A stretch of DNA of 64,000 bases from Streptomyces sp. L2 (GCF_004124325.1 NZ_QBDT01000001.1:3720001-3784000); one strand, 5' to 3'; positions 26,630-37,892 are shown, counted from the first letter of the stretch. Made by a program: numbers and translations. The notes: generated by a model from the sequence alone, not told the origin.

Positions 26630-28110
26630 ACAAGCCCCTGCGCCGGATCGCGATCTTCTGCGGCCTCCTCGTCCTGACCCTGCTGCTGCGCGACAACTGG
26701 CTCCAGTACGTCAAGGCCGACCAGCTCAAGGACGACCCCAGCAACCGCCGCGTCACCATCGCCCGCTACTCGACCCCGCGCGGCGACATCATCGTCGACG
26801 GCAATCCCATCACCGGGTCCACGGAGACCAGCAAGACCGGCCTGAACGACCTCAAGTACAAGCGCACCTACAAGAACGGGCCCATGTGGTCGCCCGTCAC
26901 CGGGTACGCCTCCCAGGCCTTCGGCGCCACCCAGCTGGAGTCCATCGACGACGGCATCCTCACCGGCGACGACGACCGGCTGTTCTTCCGCAAGACCCTC
27001 GACATGATCACCGGCAAGCCGCAGCAGGGCGGCAACGTCGTCACCACGCTCAACGCGTCCGCGCAGAAGGCGGCGTACGACGGTCTGAAGAAGCAGGGCG
27101 GCAAGGGCGCCGTCGTCGCCCTCGACCCCGCCACCGGCAAGATCCTCGCCCTGGCCTCCTACCCGTCGTACGACCCCTCGTCCTTCGCGGGCAACAGCAA
27201 CAAGGACGCGAAGGCCTGGAACAGCCTGCAGAAGAAGAACAACCCGGCCGACCCGATGCTCAACCGGGCGCTGCGCGAGACCTACCCGCCGGGCTCCACC
27301 TTCAAGATCGTCACGGCGGCCGCGGCGCTGGAAAACGGCAAGTACACCTCCGCCGACGAGAAGACCGACTCGCCGCTGCCCTGGACCATGCCGGGCACCC
27401 GCACCGAGCTGAAGAACGAGGGGAACATCCCCTGCAAGAACGCGACGATGCGGGTCGCGCTCCAGTACTCCTGCAACACCGTCTTCGGAAAGATCGGTTC
27501 CGACCTCGGCAACGAGAAGATGCTCGACGAGGCCAAGAAGTTCGGCTTCGACTCCGAGCAGTTCGTCCCGGTCCGCTCCAACGCCTCGGTGTTCTCCGAC
27601 GACATGAACCCGTCGCAGACCGCGCTGTCCTCCATCGGCCAGTTCAACACCGCCGCGACCCCGCTGCAGATGGCCATGGTCGCCTCGGCCGTCGCCAACG
27701 ACGGCAAGCTGATGAAGCCGTACATGGTCGACGAACTGCAGTCCTCCAACCTCGACCCGGTCGCCAAGACGCAGCCCGAGGAGATGAGCCGGCCGCTGTC
27801 GGCCCAGAACGCGCAGATCCTGCAGTCGATGATGGAGACCGTCGTCGAGAAGGGCACCGGCACGAACGCCAAGATCCCCGGCGTCACCGTCGGCGGCAAG
27901 ACCGGTACCGCCCAGCACGGCGTGGCGAACAGCGCGAACCCCTACGCGTGGTTCCTCTCCTACGCCAAGCTGGCCGACGGCAGCTCGCCGGTCGCCGTCG
28001 CCGTCGTCATCGAGGACGAGCACGCCAACCGCGACGACATCTCCGGCGGCGGCCTCGCCGCCCCGATTGCGAAGAACGTCATGAAGGCGGTCCTCGACAC
28101 GAAGAAGTGA
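26626..28110 (+). CDS. pbpA: Class B penicillin-binding protein (PbpA type, transpeptidase)
   Basis: 494 residues. One N-terminal membrane helix (IAIFCGLLVLTLLLRDNWL) is followed by a short pedestal region and the transpeptidase domain. Active-site motifs are STFK (S224), SCN (about 282-284) and KTGTAQ (about K425). It cross-links peptidoglycan in the periplasm and partners the SEDS protein. At under 500 residues it is short for class B, as is PbpA of mycobacteria. ATG 26626 overlaps the rodA stop. Confidence 0.95.
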   Translation: MNKPLRRIAIFCGLLVLTLLLRDNWLQYVKADQLKDDPSNRRVTIARYSTPRGDIIVDGNPITGSTETSKTGLNDLKYKRTYKNGPMWSPVTGYASQAFGATQLESIDDGILTGDDDRLFFRKTLDMITGKPQQGGNVVTTLNASAQKAAYDGLKKQGGKGAVVALDPATGKILALASYPSYDPSSFAGNSNKDAKAWNSLQKKNNPADPMLNRALRETYPPGSTFKIVTAAAALENGKYTSADEKTDSPLPWTMPGTRTELKNEGNIPCKNATMRVALQYSCNTVFGKIGSDLGNEKMLDEAKKFGFDSEQFVPVRSNASVFSDDMNPSQTALSSIGQFNTAATPLQMAMVASAVANDGKLMKPYMVDELQSSNLDPVAKTQPEEMSRPLSAQNAQILQSMMETVVEKGTGTNAKIPGVTVGGKTGTAQHGVANSANPYAWFLSYAKLADGSSPVAVAVVIEDEHANRDDISGGGLAAPIAKNVMKAVLDTKK

Positions 28111-28281
28111 CCCCCGTCACGTCCCCTTCACATCGGCGCACGTTGCGATACCGGTCTCGTATCGGGTTACGGGCTTGGCCAGGTCACACAGAACGAGCCG
28201 GGTACGGTAGGCCCGGACGGGAGCCTCAGGCCGCGCGCAGACGCCGTGGCCGGGACCGACGGAGAGGGCTGGTAGGTAACC

Positions 28282-30282
<2,001 letters not shown>

Positions 30283-30300
30283 CCGAGCCCCACCACACGG

Positions 30301-30339
30301 ACGTGGGCCCCTGCCGGTTCTCCCGGCAGGGGCCCACGT
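30301..30339. terminator. Bidirectional terminator between pknB and sortase genes
   Basis: A perfect 17-bp stem (30301-30317 with 30323-30339) and a 5-base loop lie exactly between the convergent pknB and sortase genes. It should stop transcription from both sides. Confidence 0.9.
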
Positions 30340-30356
30340 GCTCCTCGGCTCTGCGG

Positions 30357-31109
30357 CTAACCCAGTTCCCTCGGGGGCGTTCGCGCGCTGTCCACCTTCT
30401 GCACCCGTACCAGCTCGCCCCAGACCACGTAGCGGTAGCGGGAGGTGTAGACCGGGGTGCAGGTCGTCAGGGTGATGTAATGGCCGGCCTTGGTCTTCCC
30501 GGACTCCCTGGGGATCTGGGAGAGGACCTTGACGTTGTACTTCGAGGTCTCCGGGAGGATCGCGTAGACCTTGTAGACGTACCAGTCGTCCTTGGTCTCG
30601 AAGACGATCGGGTCGCCCTTTTTCACCTTGTCGATGTTGTGGAACTTGGCGCCGTGGCCGTCGCGGTGGGCGGCGAGGCTGAAGTTGCCCTTCTTGCCGG
30701 TCATCGGGAGCCGGGCCTTGACGGGGTCCGTGTAGTAGCCGGCCACGCCGTCGTTGAGGACGTCCGTCCCCGTGCCCTTCTCGACCAGCACCTCGCCGTT
30801 GTGCATGGACGGCACGTGCAGGAAGCCGATGCCGTCCTTCGTGTCCAGCGCGCCCGGCCCGGTGTCCTTGGCGTGGGCCCAGTGGTCGCGCACCTTGTGG
30901 GCCTGGCTGTCCGCCTTGCGGTCCGCTATGACGTTCGTCCACCACAGCGAGTAGACGACGAACAGGGCGAGCAACAGGCCCACCGTGATGAGGATCTCGC
31001 CGAAGACGCTCACCGCCATCGCGATCCGGCCGGGGCGCCGGCGGCGCGCGCCCGGCGGCGCGCCGGTCGGGTCCGTGTGCTCTTCTGTGTCGTCGGCGGT
31101 CGCTGCCAC
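30357..31109 (-). CDS. Class E sortase
   Basis: 250 residues. A cytoplasmic basic N-terminus, one transmembrane helix (VFGEILITVGLLLALFVVY) and the sortase beta-barrel are visible. Catalytic residues are His in SLAAHRDGHG, Cys in ITLTTCTPVYTS and Arg in the following SRYRYVVWG. Class E enzymes anchor proteins with LAxTG-type signals to the cell wall, in Streptomyces including long chaplins. The GTG start at 31109 has an AGGGA site. It lies 15 bp downstream of a paralogous sortase gene. Confidence 0.92.
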   Translation of the reverse strand: MAATADDTEEHTDPTGAPPGARRRRPGRIAMAVSVFGEILITVGLLLALFVVYSLWWTNVIADRKADSQAHKVRDHWAHAKDTGPGALDTKDGIGFLHVPSMHNGEVLVEKGTGTDVLNDGVAGYYTDPVKARLPMTGKKGNFSLAAHRDGHGAKFHNIDKVKKGDPIVFETKDDWYVYKVYAILPETSKYNVKVLSQIPRESGKTKAGHYITLTTCTPVYTSRYRYVVWGELVRVQKVDSARTPPRELG

Positions 31110-31124
31110 TTCGTTCCCTGGTCC

Positions 31125-32243
31125 CTACTCGACGAGCGCGTCCGGCTTGCCCTTGCTGCGCGGGCGTTCCTCGACCATCTTGCCCCAGACGATCAGCCGG
31201 TATTTGCTGGTGAACTCCGGTGTGCACGTGGTGAGCGTGATGTAGCGGCCGGGCTTGGTGAAGCCCGACCCGCGCGGGATCGGGTCCAGCACACCGGTGT
31301 TGGCCGGCGACGTCACCGGGAGCGTCGACGTCACCTTGTACACGAAGTACTTGTCCTGCGTCTCCACGACGACCGCGTCGCCCGGCTTCAGCCTGTTGAT
31401 GTACCGGAACGGCTCACCGTGCGTGTTCCGGTGCGCCGCCAGCGCGAAGTTCCCCGTCTTCGCGTCCGGCATCGCCGTCTTCAGCGGGGCCTCGCCGTAG
31501 TGCCCGACCATCCCCTTGTCGAGCACGTTCGTCTTGCTGACGCCCTCGGCGATCGGCGCCACCACGTCCAGCTTCGGGATGTGCAGGATCGCGAAACCCT
31601 GCCCCGGCTCGAACACGCCGGGGCTGCGCTTGCCGCTCTCCCAGTCGTGCTGCAGGCTGCTCGTCTCCCGCCCGGCCTGCGCGTGCGCCCGCACGTTCGT
31701 CCACCACAACTGGTAGGTGACGAACAGCAGCATCAGCAGACCGGTGGTGATGAACATCTCGCCGATCGCCCGGCTCGCCAGCACCGCCGGACTCGGCTTG
31801 CGCAGCCGCGCCTGCCGCCGGGCCTCGACCCGGGACAGTGGCCGCTCCGGCTCGGCCGACGCCCCCGGCTCACCGGCGCGCCCCGGGCCGGCCGTACCCG
31901 CCGTACCGCCATGACGCCCGCCACGCCGCCTGGCGGCCTTTCTGCGGGCCGCGCGGCCGCCCCCCGGAGGTCCAGGGGCCGATGTGACCGAGGAGGCCGC
32001 AGAGGCGAACGTGGGCCCGCCCGAAGTGGCCAGTGGATCCCCGGCCCCCGGCACCCGCAGCGCCATCGTCTCGTCGTCCAGCGGCGCCCGGTACGCCTGC
32101 TCGGCGCCGGAAGAGGGACCCGCGCCCCCGTCGAATGCCGCCCCGTGCTCCGTCGCGCCCCAGTCCCCCAGCGCACCGGAAGCCCCGTACGACGCACCGC
32201 CGTACGAGGCTTCGGTCTCGCGCTCCGGGCGCAACGCGGTCAC
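31125..32243 (-). CDS. Class E sortase with long N-terminal extension
   Basis: 372 residues. The first about 150 residues are low complexity (Gly, Ala, Ser, then Arg-rich) and likely cytoplasmic. A membrane helix (ITTGLLMLLFVTYQLWW) and a sortase domain follow, with catalytic His (ALAAHRNTHG), Cys (ITLTTCTPEFTS) and Arg (SKYRLIVWG). The core is very similar to the neighbouring sortase at 30357. The GTG start overlaps the stop of the amidotransferase gene (GTGA). The long basic extension is unusual for a sortase. Confidence 0.9.
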   Translation of the reverse strand: MTALRPERETEASYGGASYGASGALGDWGATEHGAAFDGGAGPSSGAEQAYRAPLDDETMALRVPGAGDPLATSGGPTFASAASSVTSAPGPPGGGRAARRKAARRRGGRHGGTAGTAGPGRAGEPGASAEPERPLSRVEARRQARLRKPSPAVLASRAIGEMFITTGLLMLLFVTYQLWWTNVRAHAQAGRETSSLQHDWESGKRSPGVFEPGQGFAILHIPKLDVVAPIAEGVSKTNVLDKGMVGHYGEAPLKTAMPDAKTGNFALAAHRNTHGEPFRYINRLKPGDAVVVETQDKYFVYKVTSTLPVTSPANTGVLDPIPRGSGFTKPGRYITLTTCTPEFTSKYRLIVWGKMVEERPRSKGKPDALVE

Positions 32244-32878
32244 GCCGTGGCCCTGCCCACCACCGGGGCAAGCCCCGCAGACCTCGCCACCGCACCCTCG
32301 TCGCCGCACTCCACCAGCCAGTTGGCCAGCATCCGGTGCCCGTGCTCCGTCAGCACCGACTCCGGGTGGAACTGCACGCCCTCCACCCGCAGTTCGCGGT
32401 GGCGCAGCCCCATGATGATCCCGTCCCGCGTACGGGCCGTGACCTCCAGCTCGGCCGGCACGGTGGCCGGTTCGGCGGCCAGGGAGTGGTAGCGCGTCGC
32501 CGTGAAGGGCGACGGCAGCCCCGCGAAGACACCCGCGCCCTCGTGCTCCACCAACGACGTCTTGCCGTGCAGCAGTTCCGGCGCCCGGTCCACCACACCG
32601 CCGTACGCCACCTGCATCGACTGCATGCCCAGGCACACACCGAACACCGGCACACCGGTCGCGGCACAGTGCCGGACCATGTCCACGCACACGCCCGCCT
32701 GCTCGGGCGTGCCCGGCCCCGGGGACAGCAGCACGCCGTCGAAACCGTCCTGGGCGTGCGCCGTCGACACCTCGTCGTTGCGCAGCACCTCGCACTCGGC
32801 ACCCAGCTGGTACAGGTACTGCACGAGGTTGAAGACGAAGCTGTCGTAGTTGTCGACGACGAGAATCCGCGCACTCAC
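32240..32878 (-). CDS. Class I glutamine amidotransferase, TrpG/PabA family
   Basis: 212 residues. The glutaminase triad is visible: Cys in FGVCLGMQSMQ, and His-x-Glu in QFHPESVLT, with the oxyanion LLSPGPGTPEQ. It supplies ammonia to an anthranilate or aminodeoxychorismate synthase partner. An orthologue sits in the same place (Rv0013, between crgA and pknB) in mycobacteria, but no partner gene is nearby. The GTG start overlaps the small membrane gene by 4 bp, and its stop overlaps the sortase start. Confidence 0.92.
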   Translation of the reverse strand: MSARILVVDNYDSFVFNLVQYLYQLGAECEVLRNDEVSTAHAQDGFDGVLLSPGPGTPEQAGVCVDMVRHCAATGVPVFGVCLGMQSMQVAYGGVVDRAPELLHGKTSLVEHEGAGVFAGLPSPFTATRYHSLAAEPATVPAELEVTARTRDGIIMGLRHRELRVEGVQFHPESVLTEHGHRMLANWLVECGDEGAVARSAGLAPVVGRATA

Positions 32879-33036
32879 TGGTTGTCCACCGTCACATCGT
32901 TGAAGGGCAGCAGCGGCTCGGCCCACGGGAAGACGTACTGGAAGAGGGCGTAGACCACGGCCAGGACCAGGACGATGGAGATGAGGGCCCTGACCCACGC
33001 GTTCCCCGGCAGATGCCGCCAGATCCAGCCGTACAT
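32875..33036 (-). CDS. Small single-pass membrane protein (53 aa)
   Basis: 53 residues with a central hydrophobic helix (ALISIVLVLAVVYALFQYVF) and a conserved-looking start MYGWIWRHLPGN. ATG 33036 follows GGAAGGGA; its stop overlaps the amidotransferase start. It is conserved in the coupled sortase/amidotransferase block by position only. No function is known; a role in the sortase or division machinery is a guess from the neighbours. Confidence 0.75.
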   Translation of the reverse strand: MYGWIWRHLPGNAWVRALISIVLVLAVVYALFQYVFPWAEPLLPFNDVTVDNQ

Positions 33037-33090
33037 GCCGTCCCTTCCGTCTCGCCACGGCACCGGTAACCCACGCCGTACCGCACCAGA

Positions 33091-33795
33091 CTAACGGCGC
33101 AGGGCCTTCGGTTCGCCTGCCTCCACAGGCTGTGTGGAGTCCAGGTGCGCCCATGCGATCAGCCGGTGGCTGTGCCCCCACTCCGGATCGCAGGTGGTCA
33201 GCGTCAGATAGCGGCCCGGGCGCGTATACCCGGACTTACGTGGCACAGGGTCGATCACCTCAACGTCGGACGGCACGGTTTTGTAGGGCCCTTTGTCGAT
33301 CCGATACGTGAACCAGGTCGTCCCGTCCGTCAGTACGACCGCGTCGCCCCGCCGCAGCCGGGGGAAGTCCTTGAACGGATCGCCGTACGTCCGCCGGTGC
33401 CCCGCGACCGCGAAATTGCCGACCTGGCCCAGCCGGGCCGTCCCCGCGTAGTGCGCGAGCCCCTTGCGCAGCACGTCCGCGCCCGTGCCCTGAAGCACCG
33501 GCTTGTTCCACGTGAAACCGAGCCGCGGGATGTACATGATCGCGAAAGCCCGGCCGTAGTGGTACGACGGCTGCCGCGGCGGACTCGCAGAAGCCCCGCG
33601 GCCGGCGGAAGCCTGGGCTCCCGCCGCGGGGCGCAGGGGCCCCTTCGCCCACTGCTGCTGGAGCTGGTCGATCTGGTCGCTCATCGCGCCGTCGGCCCGC
33701 ACGCCCGTCCAGAACAACACATAGACGACAAAGAGCACCATCACGGCGCCTACCGTGATGCACAGTTCGCTGACGGTCCTGACGATCACGCGCAC
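33091..33795 (-). CDS. Class E sortase (third copy)
   Basis: 234 residues. The transmembrane helix is at the very N-terminus (ITVGAVMVLFVVYVLFW). A disordered Ala/Ser/Pro linker precedes the catalytic domain. His (AVAGHRRTYG), Cys (LTLTTCDPEWG) and Arg (HSHRLIAW) are in place, with Asp instead of Thr after the Cys, unlike the other two copies. GTG 33795 has AGGAGG six bases upstream. The divergent linker and TTCDP loop suggest a different substrate or a housekeeping role. Confidence 0.9.
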   Translation of the reverse strand: MRVIVRTVSELCITVGAVMVLFVVYVLFWTGVRADGAMSDQIDQLQQQWAKGPLRPAAGAQASAGRGASASPPRQPSYHYGRAFAIMYIPRLGFTWNKPVLQGTGADVLRKGLAHYAGTARLGQVGNFAVAGHRRTYGDPFKDFPRLRRGDAVVLTDGTTWFTYRIDKGPYKTVPSDVEVIDPVPRKSGYTRPGRYLTLTTCDPEWGHSHRLIAWAHLDSTQPVEAGEPKALRR

Positions 33796-33826
33796 CGGCG
33801 GCCTCCTGCGAGGGCGGCTACTGCGG

Positions 33827-34615
33827 CTACTTCACGGGCTTCGCGTAGTGCAGATCCACTGTGCCCGAGTAGCCCGGCAGAGTCACCGTGCCGTCGTCGG
33901 TCACTTTCCAGCCGAGACCGTAGACGTTCACGTACACCATGTACGTCTGGATCGCCTTGCTCGCCGCGAGAGCCTGCTGGAGCCTGTCCGGATCACCGAC
34001 CGCGGTGATCTTGTACGGCGGTGAGTACACCCGGCCCTGGAGGATCAGCGTGTTGCCGACGCAGCGCACCGCGCTGGTGGAGATCAGCCGCTGGTCCATG
34101 ACCTTGATGCCCTGGGCCCCGCCCTGCCACAGGGCGTTCACCACGGCCTGCAGGTCCTGCTGGTGGATCACCAGGTAGTCGGGCTGCGGCTCCGGATAGC
34201 CGGGCAGCTTGGCGGTCGCGTTCGGCGGCGCGTCGTTCAGCGTGACGGTGACCGCTCTGCCCGTGAGGTTCTTCGTCCCCGCGCTCTTCTCCAGGCCGGT
34301 GAGCCGCTCGTCCTGCGCCTTGGTGCTGCCGTCGTCGCTCTCCGCCAGCGACTCGACCTTCCCGCGCAGCTTCGCGTTGGACTCGTCCAGCCCCTTGTTC
34401 TTGAGGCTGCGCTCCTGGATCAGGTCGGACAGCTTCAACAGGGAGGCGTCGGTGCGGATGTCGGTGCCCTTGGCCGTGTCGAAGCTGGTGAAGAAGATGA
34501 GACCGGCGAGGGCGAAGACGCCCAGGGTCAGGATCCGCACCGGCCGGACACGCGGCCCACGCGCGGGGCCGGCACCCGTTGATCCCGTCCCGGGGGAGTC
34601 GGCAGAATTGCTCAA
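33827..34615 (-). CDS. DUF881 family membrane protein
   Basis: 262 residues. One transmembrane helix ([18 protein letters not shown]) is followed by a coiled coil (about 60-110) and the DUF881 domain ([47 protein letters not shown]). Orthologues (Rv0012) sit between crgA and trpG in mycobacteria. Its fold resembles division-protein regions, but the function is unknown. The start is TTG 34615, supported by AAGGAGATA eight bases upstream. It is divergent from crgA. Confidence 0.88.
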   Translation of the reverse strand: MSNSADSPGTGSTGAGPARGPRVRPVRILTLGVFALAGLIFFTSFDTAKGTDIRTDASLLKLSDLIQERSLKNKGLDESNAKLRGKVESLAESDDGSTKAQDERLTGLEKSAGTKNLTGRAVTVTLNDAPPNATAKLPGYPEPQPDYLVIHQQDLQAVVNALWQGGAQGIKVMDQRLISTSAVRCVGNTLILQGRVYSPPYKITAVGDPDRLQQALAASKAIQTYMVYVNVYGLGWKVTDDGTVTLPGYSGTVDLHYAKPVK

Positions 34616-34755
34616 CGTACCCTTATCTCCTTCGGCGCCGCGGAAGCACTACGCTAACGGACGCCCGGGGGAGCAATCAGTGTCCCCTTGTACGCTGCCC
34701 CGAGCCCGACCAGTTGTCTGCGCGGCCACGCAGCGCATCGACAGGAGAGACCCTC

Positions 34756-35010
34756 GTGCCGAAGTCACGTATCCGCAAGAAGGCCGATTACACGCCGCCC
34801 CCCGCGAAGCAGGGGCAGGCCATCAAGCTGACCAACCGCGCGTGGGTCGCGCCGGTCATGCTGGCCATGTTCATCATCGGTCTGGCCTGGATCGTGGTCT
34901 TCTACGTGACCGACGGCTCGCTCCCGATCGACGCCCTCGACAACTGGAACATCGTGGTCGGCTTCGGCTTCATCGCCGCCGGCTTCGGTGTCTCCACGCA
35001 GTGGAAGTAG
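34756..35010 (+). CDS. crgA: Cell division inhibitor CrgA
   Basis: 84 residues with two transmembrane helices ([20 protein letters not shown] and [13 protein letters not shown]), and the typical start [16 protein letters not shown]. CrgA coordinates septum formation in aerial hyphae and interacts with FtsZ and PBPs. GTG 34756 follows CAGGAGAG. It is divergent from DUF881, as in mycobacteria. Confidence 0.96.
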   Translation: MPKSRIRKKADYTPPPAKQGQAIKLTNRAWVAPVMLAMFIIGLAWIVVFYVTDGSLPIDALDNWNIVVGFGFIAAGFGVSTQWK

Positions 35011-35070
35011 CCGCGGCCGACCTCTCGGCCGGCCGGGTCGGGGCAGTTCTGCCCACGACTGTCCGCTGAG

Positions 35071-35281
35071 TTATCCACAGGCCACCGGCGTTGTCCACAA
35101 GAGCTGGGGAAAAGAAGAAGATCTGTGGATAACTCATCAGCGGTTGACGCCGGTGTGACTGGCCTACCGCTCCCCGAACACACGATCGCCCCCTACCTCA
35201 CCTGCGAAAACTCATCCGGGTGAAAGGGGGCACCGTTGTTCCCGCACGGTGTGCACAGGATCGGCCACCGTCTGTGGACAA
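35071..35281. other. Cluster of four DnaA boxes
   Basis: Perfect TTRTCCACA boxes: TTATCCACA (35071-35079, plus), TTGTCCACA (35091-35099, plus), TGTGGATAA (35124-35132, minus) and TGTGGACAA (35273-35281, minus). They fill the 281-bp intergenic region between crgA and the rhomboid gene, which has no other gene. Streptomyces has DnaA-box clusters outside oriC (named H69, H24 and D78 in S. coelicolor) that titrate DnaA; this may be one of them, going by position. Confidence 0.8.
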
Positions 35282-35291
35282 CGGTTCGACA

Positions 35292-36182
35292 TCAGGTGAG
35301 CTGAGCGGTCCTCACCAGCGTCAGGACGACCACGACGGCCAGCACGACGGCACAGGCGCCGTACTGGACGAGGGCCCGGTTCCGGCGCGGGGCGTGCACC
35401 ATCGCGTATCCCGTGACCGCACCGGCGACGAGCCCTCCGACGTGGGCCTGCCAGGCGATGTGCGGCACGCCGAAGGTGATGATCAGGTTGATCACCAGCA
35501 GGGCGATGACGGGCCGCAGGTCGTAGTTGAGCCGGCGCATCAGGACGGCGGTGGCGGCGAAGAGCCCGTAGATCGCCCCGGAGGCGCCGAGCGAGGGCTG
35601 GTTCGGGGCGGCGAGCAGATAGGTGAGCGCGCTGCCGGCCAGGCCCGAGACGAAGTACAGGGCGAGGTAGCGGGCGCGGCCGAGGGCCGCTTCCAGCGGG
35701 CCGCCGATCCACCACAGGCTGACCATGTTGAACAGGATGTGGATATAGCCGCTGTGCAGGAACATCGCGGTGAGCAGCCGGTAGTACTGGCCGTCGGCGA
35801 TGCCCTGGGGGCCGGTGAGGTAGGGGGCGTAGGTGTGGCCGCCGAGCAGCAGGAACCGATTCGTGAAGCGGTCGCCGACGGAGAGCTGGACCAGGAAGAC
35901 GGCGAGGTTGACGCCGATCAGGATCTTGGTGGCCAGCCGCGGGTCCGCCGTCAGTGTGCCGCCCGCGACCGTGCGCGGCCGGGTCGCGGCCGGAGTGTGC
36001 CCGGTGCCGGATCCGGCGCGCACGCACTCGGGGCACTGGAAACCGACGGAGGCGCTGACCATGCACTCCGGGCAGATGGGGCGTTCGCAGCGGGTGCAGC
36101 GGATGCCGGTCTCACGGTCCGGGTGCCGGTAGCACACGGGCAGGCTCCGGGCGTCCGGCGTGCTGCCTGCGGCCTGGTCCAT
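35292..36182 (-). CDS. Rhomboid family intramembrane serine protease
   Basis: 296 residues. An N-terminal zinc-binding segment (CYRHPDRETGIRCTRCERPI, then CPEC) precedes the rhomboid domain. The catalytic Ser is in GASGAIYG and His in QAHVGGLVAGA. Membrane segments carry AMFLHSGYIHILFNM and GLAGSALTYLLAAP. It cleaves membrane proteins within the bilayer. Rhomboids with this zinc finger are widespread in actinobacteria next to a cyclophilin gene, as here. Confidence 0.93.
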   Translation of the reverse strand: MDQAAGSTPDARSLPVCYRHPDRETGIRCTRCERPICPECMVSASVGFQCPECVRAGSGTGHTPAATRPRTVAGGTLTADPRLATKILIGVNLAVFLVQLSVGDRFTNRFLLLGGHTYAPYLTGPQGIADGQYYRLLTAMFLHSGYIHILFNMVSLWWIGGPLEAALGRARYLALYFVSGLAGSALTYLLAAPNQPSLGASGAIYGLFAATAVLMRRLNYDLRPVIALLVINLIITFGVPHIAWQAHVGGLVAGAVTGYAMVHAPRRNRALVQYGACAVVLAVVVVLTLVRTAQLT

Positions 36183-36226
36183 GCGGTCCCCTTGCTCGTC
36201 GGTGGCGGTACCCCCGGCATTACCCT

Positions 36227-36256
36227 GCCCCGCTCATCCTTACGGACGAGCGGGGC
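36227..36256. terminator. Terminator after the cyclophilin gene
   Basis: Arms 36227-36239 and 36244-36256 pair with one mismatch around a 4-base loop. It lies between the leftward cyclophilin and the leftward rhomboid gene, so they are probably separate transcripts. Confidence 0.75.
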
Positions 36257-36292
36257 GATTGGTTCCCGTCGGTTCCCGGCGGACGTCCGGCC

Positions 36293-36826
36293 TCAGCGCT
36301 CACGCTTCTCGATGACGACCGTCTCGATGACGACATCGGTCAGCGGCCGGTTGTTGGGGCGGCTGGTCGGCACGTTGGCGATGGCGTCCACGACCTTCTG
36401 GCTCGCCGCGTCGGTGACCTCGCCGAAGATGGTGTGCTTGCGGTTCAGCCAGGTGGTCGGGGAGACCGTGATGAAGAACTGGGAGCCGTTGGTGTGGGGG
36501 CCTGCGTTGGCCATGGCCAGGAGGTAGGGCTTGTTGAAGGACAGGTCGGGGTGGAACTCGTCCTCGAACTCGTAGCCGGGTCCGCCGATGCCGGTGCCGA
36601 GCGGGTCGCCGCCCTGGATCATGAAGCCGCTCATGACACGGTGGAAGAGCGTGCCGTCGTAGAGCCTGGCGCCGCTCACCTCGCCCGTGGCCGGGTGGGT
36701 CCACTCGCGGTCGCCCTGCGCCAGCTCGATGAAGTTCTTGACCGTCCTCGGCGCGTGGTTCGGGAAGAGCCGGACCTCGATGTCGCCGTGGTTGGTCTTC
36801 AGGGTGGCGTAGAGCTGCTCGGCCAC
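36293..36826 (-). CDS. Peptidyl-prolyl cis-trans isomerase, cyclophilin type
   Basis: 177 residues. The cyclophilin core has LFHRVMSGFMIQGGDPLGTG, with the catalytic Arg in FHRV, and then GSQFFITVSPTTWLNRKHTI. There is no signal peptide, so it acts in the cytoplasm. GTG 36826 is the start. It is followed by the hairpin terminator. Confidence 0.95.
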   Translation of the reverse strand: MAEQLYATLKTNHGDIEVRLFPNHAPRTVKNFIELAQGDREWTHPATGEVSGARLYDGTLFHRVMSGFMIQGGDPLGTGIGGPGYEFEDEFHPDLSFNKPYLLAMANAGPHTNGSQFFITVSPTTWLNRKHTIFGEVTDAASQKVVDAIANVPTSRPNNRPLTDVVIETVVIEKRER

Positions 36827-37088
36827 GGTCTGCCTTCCGTTGTCTTTCCGTGATCCTCCGATCCTCGCACGGTGTGGGCCGTGTGGACCCCGGCCTCCGC
36901 GAGTTCACCCGGGAAGGGAGCGGGCGGCGGCGAATCGTGGCAGTGTCGAACGCAAGCGCCTGTTGACCGGAATTTCTCCGTTCAGCACCCGTATGCCCGT
37001 CCTCGCATGCCGCAGGGCGTGCCGACAGGCATGATCCGTAAAAGGGTGGAAAGTCGAAATACCGTACGCCACCGAGGAGGAGGAACCC

Positions 37089-37790
37089 GTGACCCGCATC
37101 GACAGCGTGCGCGCCGCGACCGGCTCGGCGAAGGACAGCGTGCTGCACGCCGCGGAAGTGGTGGCGCCCTACGCCGACACGGCCAAGGACCGTGCCGCGT
37201 ATTACGCGCAGGAGGCACGCGTACGGCTCGCGCCCGTGGTGTCCCAAGCCGCTGAACAGGCCCGTGTGCAGTACGACGCCCATCTGGCCCCGCGCCTGGA
37301 GCTGGCCCGCACGCATGTGCCGCCGAAGATGGACCAGGCCGCACAGGAGGCGGCGGCCCGCACCCGCAAGGCCGCCAAGCAGGCCGCCGAGTACTCACGT
37401 CCCAGGATCGAGCAGGCCGTGGCCGCGGCCGGACCGGTCGCCGACGAGGCGACCGCGCGCGGCGCCGCCGCCCTGGCCGCGCTGCGCGGCCAGGTCTCGG
37501 CCCAGCAGATCCAGAAGATGGCACGCCGCAACGCGCGGCGGTCCCGGGCCGGGCGCGCCGTGAAGGTGCTCGCGCTGGTCGGCGTGATCGCCGGCGGTGC
37601 CGTGGCGGCCTGGAAGTGGTGGGACAAGCAGGCCAACCCCGACTGGCTGGTGGAGCCGCCGGCCCCGACGGAGGTGCCCGAGTCGAGCCGGCTGAGTTCG
37701 GTGGACGGCAGCGACACGTCCGTGCTGGACCCGGAGGTTCAGGCGAAGGAGGACGAGGAGGACGCAGCGCACCGCGACGACCAGGCGTGA
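37089..37790 (+). CDS. DUF5324-type protein with one transmembrane helix
   Basis: 233 residues. The N-terminal 150 residues are a long amphipathic helix rich in Ala and Arg (AKDRAAYYAQEARVRLAPVV) like apolipoprotein-type repeats. A transmembrane helix (about 158-178, VLALVGVIAGGAVAAWKWW) and an acidic C-terminal tail follow. It resembles a DUF5324 family of Streptomyces near crgA. The start is GTG 37089 with GGAGGAGGA. Function is unknown. The 260 bp upstream are non-coding and hold the promoter. Confidence 0.82.
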   Translation: MTRIDSVRAATGSAKDSVLHAAEVVAPYADTAKDRAAYYAQEARVRLAPVVSQAAEQARVQYDAHLAPRLELARTHVPPKMDQAAQEAAARTRKAAKQAAEYSRPRIEQAVAAAGPVADEATARGAAALAALRGQVSAQQIQKMARRNARRSRAGRAVKVLALVGVIAGGAVAAWKWWDKQANPDWLVEPPAPTEVPESSRLSSVDGSDTSVLDPEVQAKEDEEDAAHRDDQA

Positions 37791-37892
37791 CACGGTCGTA
37801 CCGGTCGCACCGCGACGGTCGAGGCGGTCAAGGCCGTCGAGGCGTGGGACGGGCGACGTGGAGTCGTCCGTCCCACGCCGTCCGTCCCACGC

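Noticed and set aside
32240..32878. Part of a tryptophan or folate biosynthesis operon
   Set aside because: No partner synthase gene is adjacent; the position is explained by the conserved crgA-pknB gene neighbourhood.
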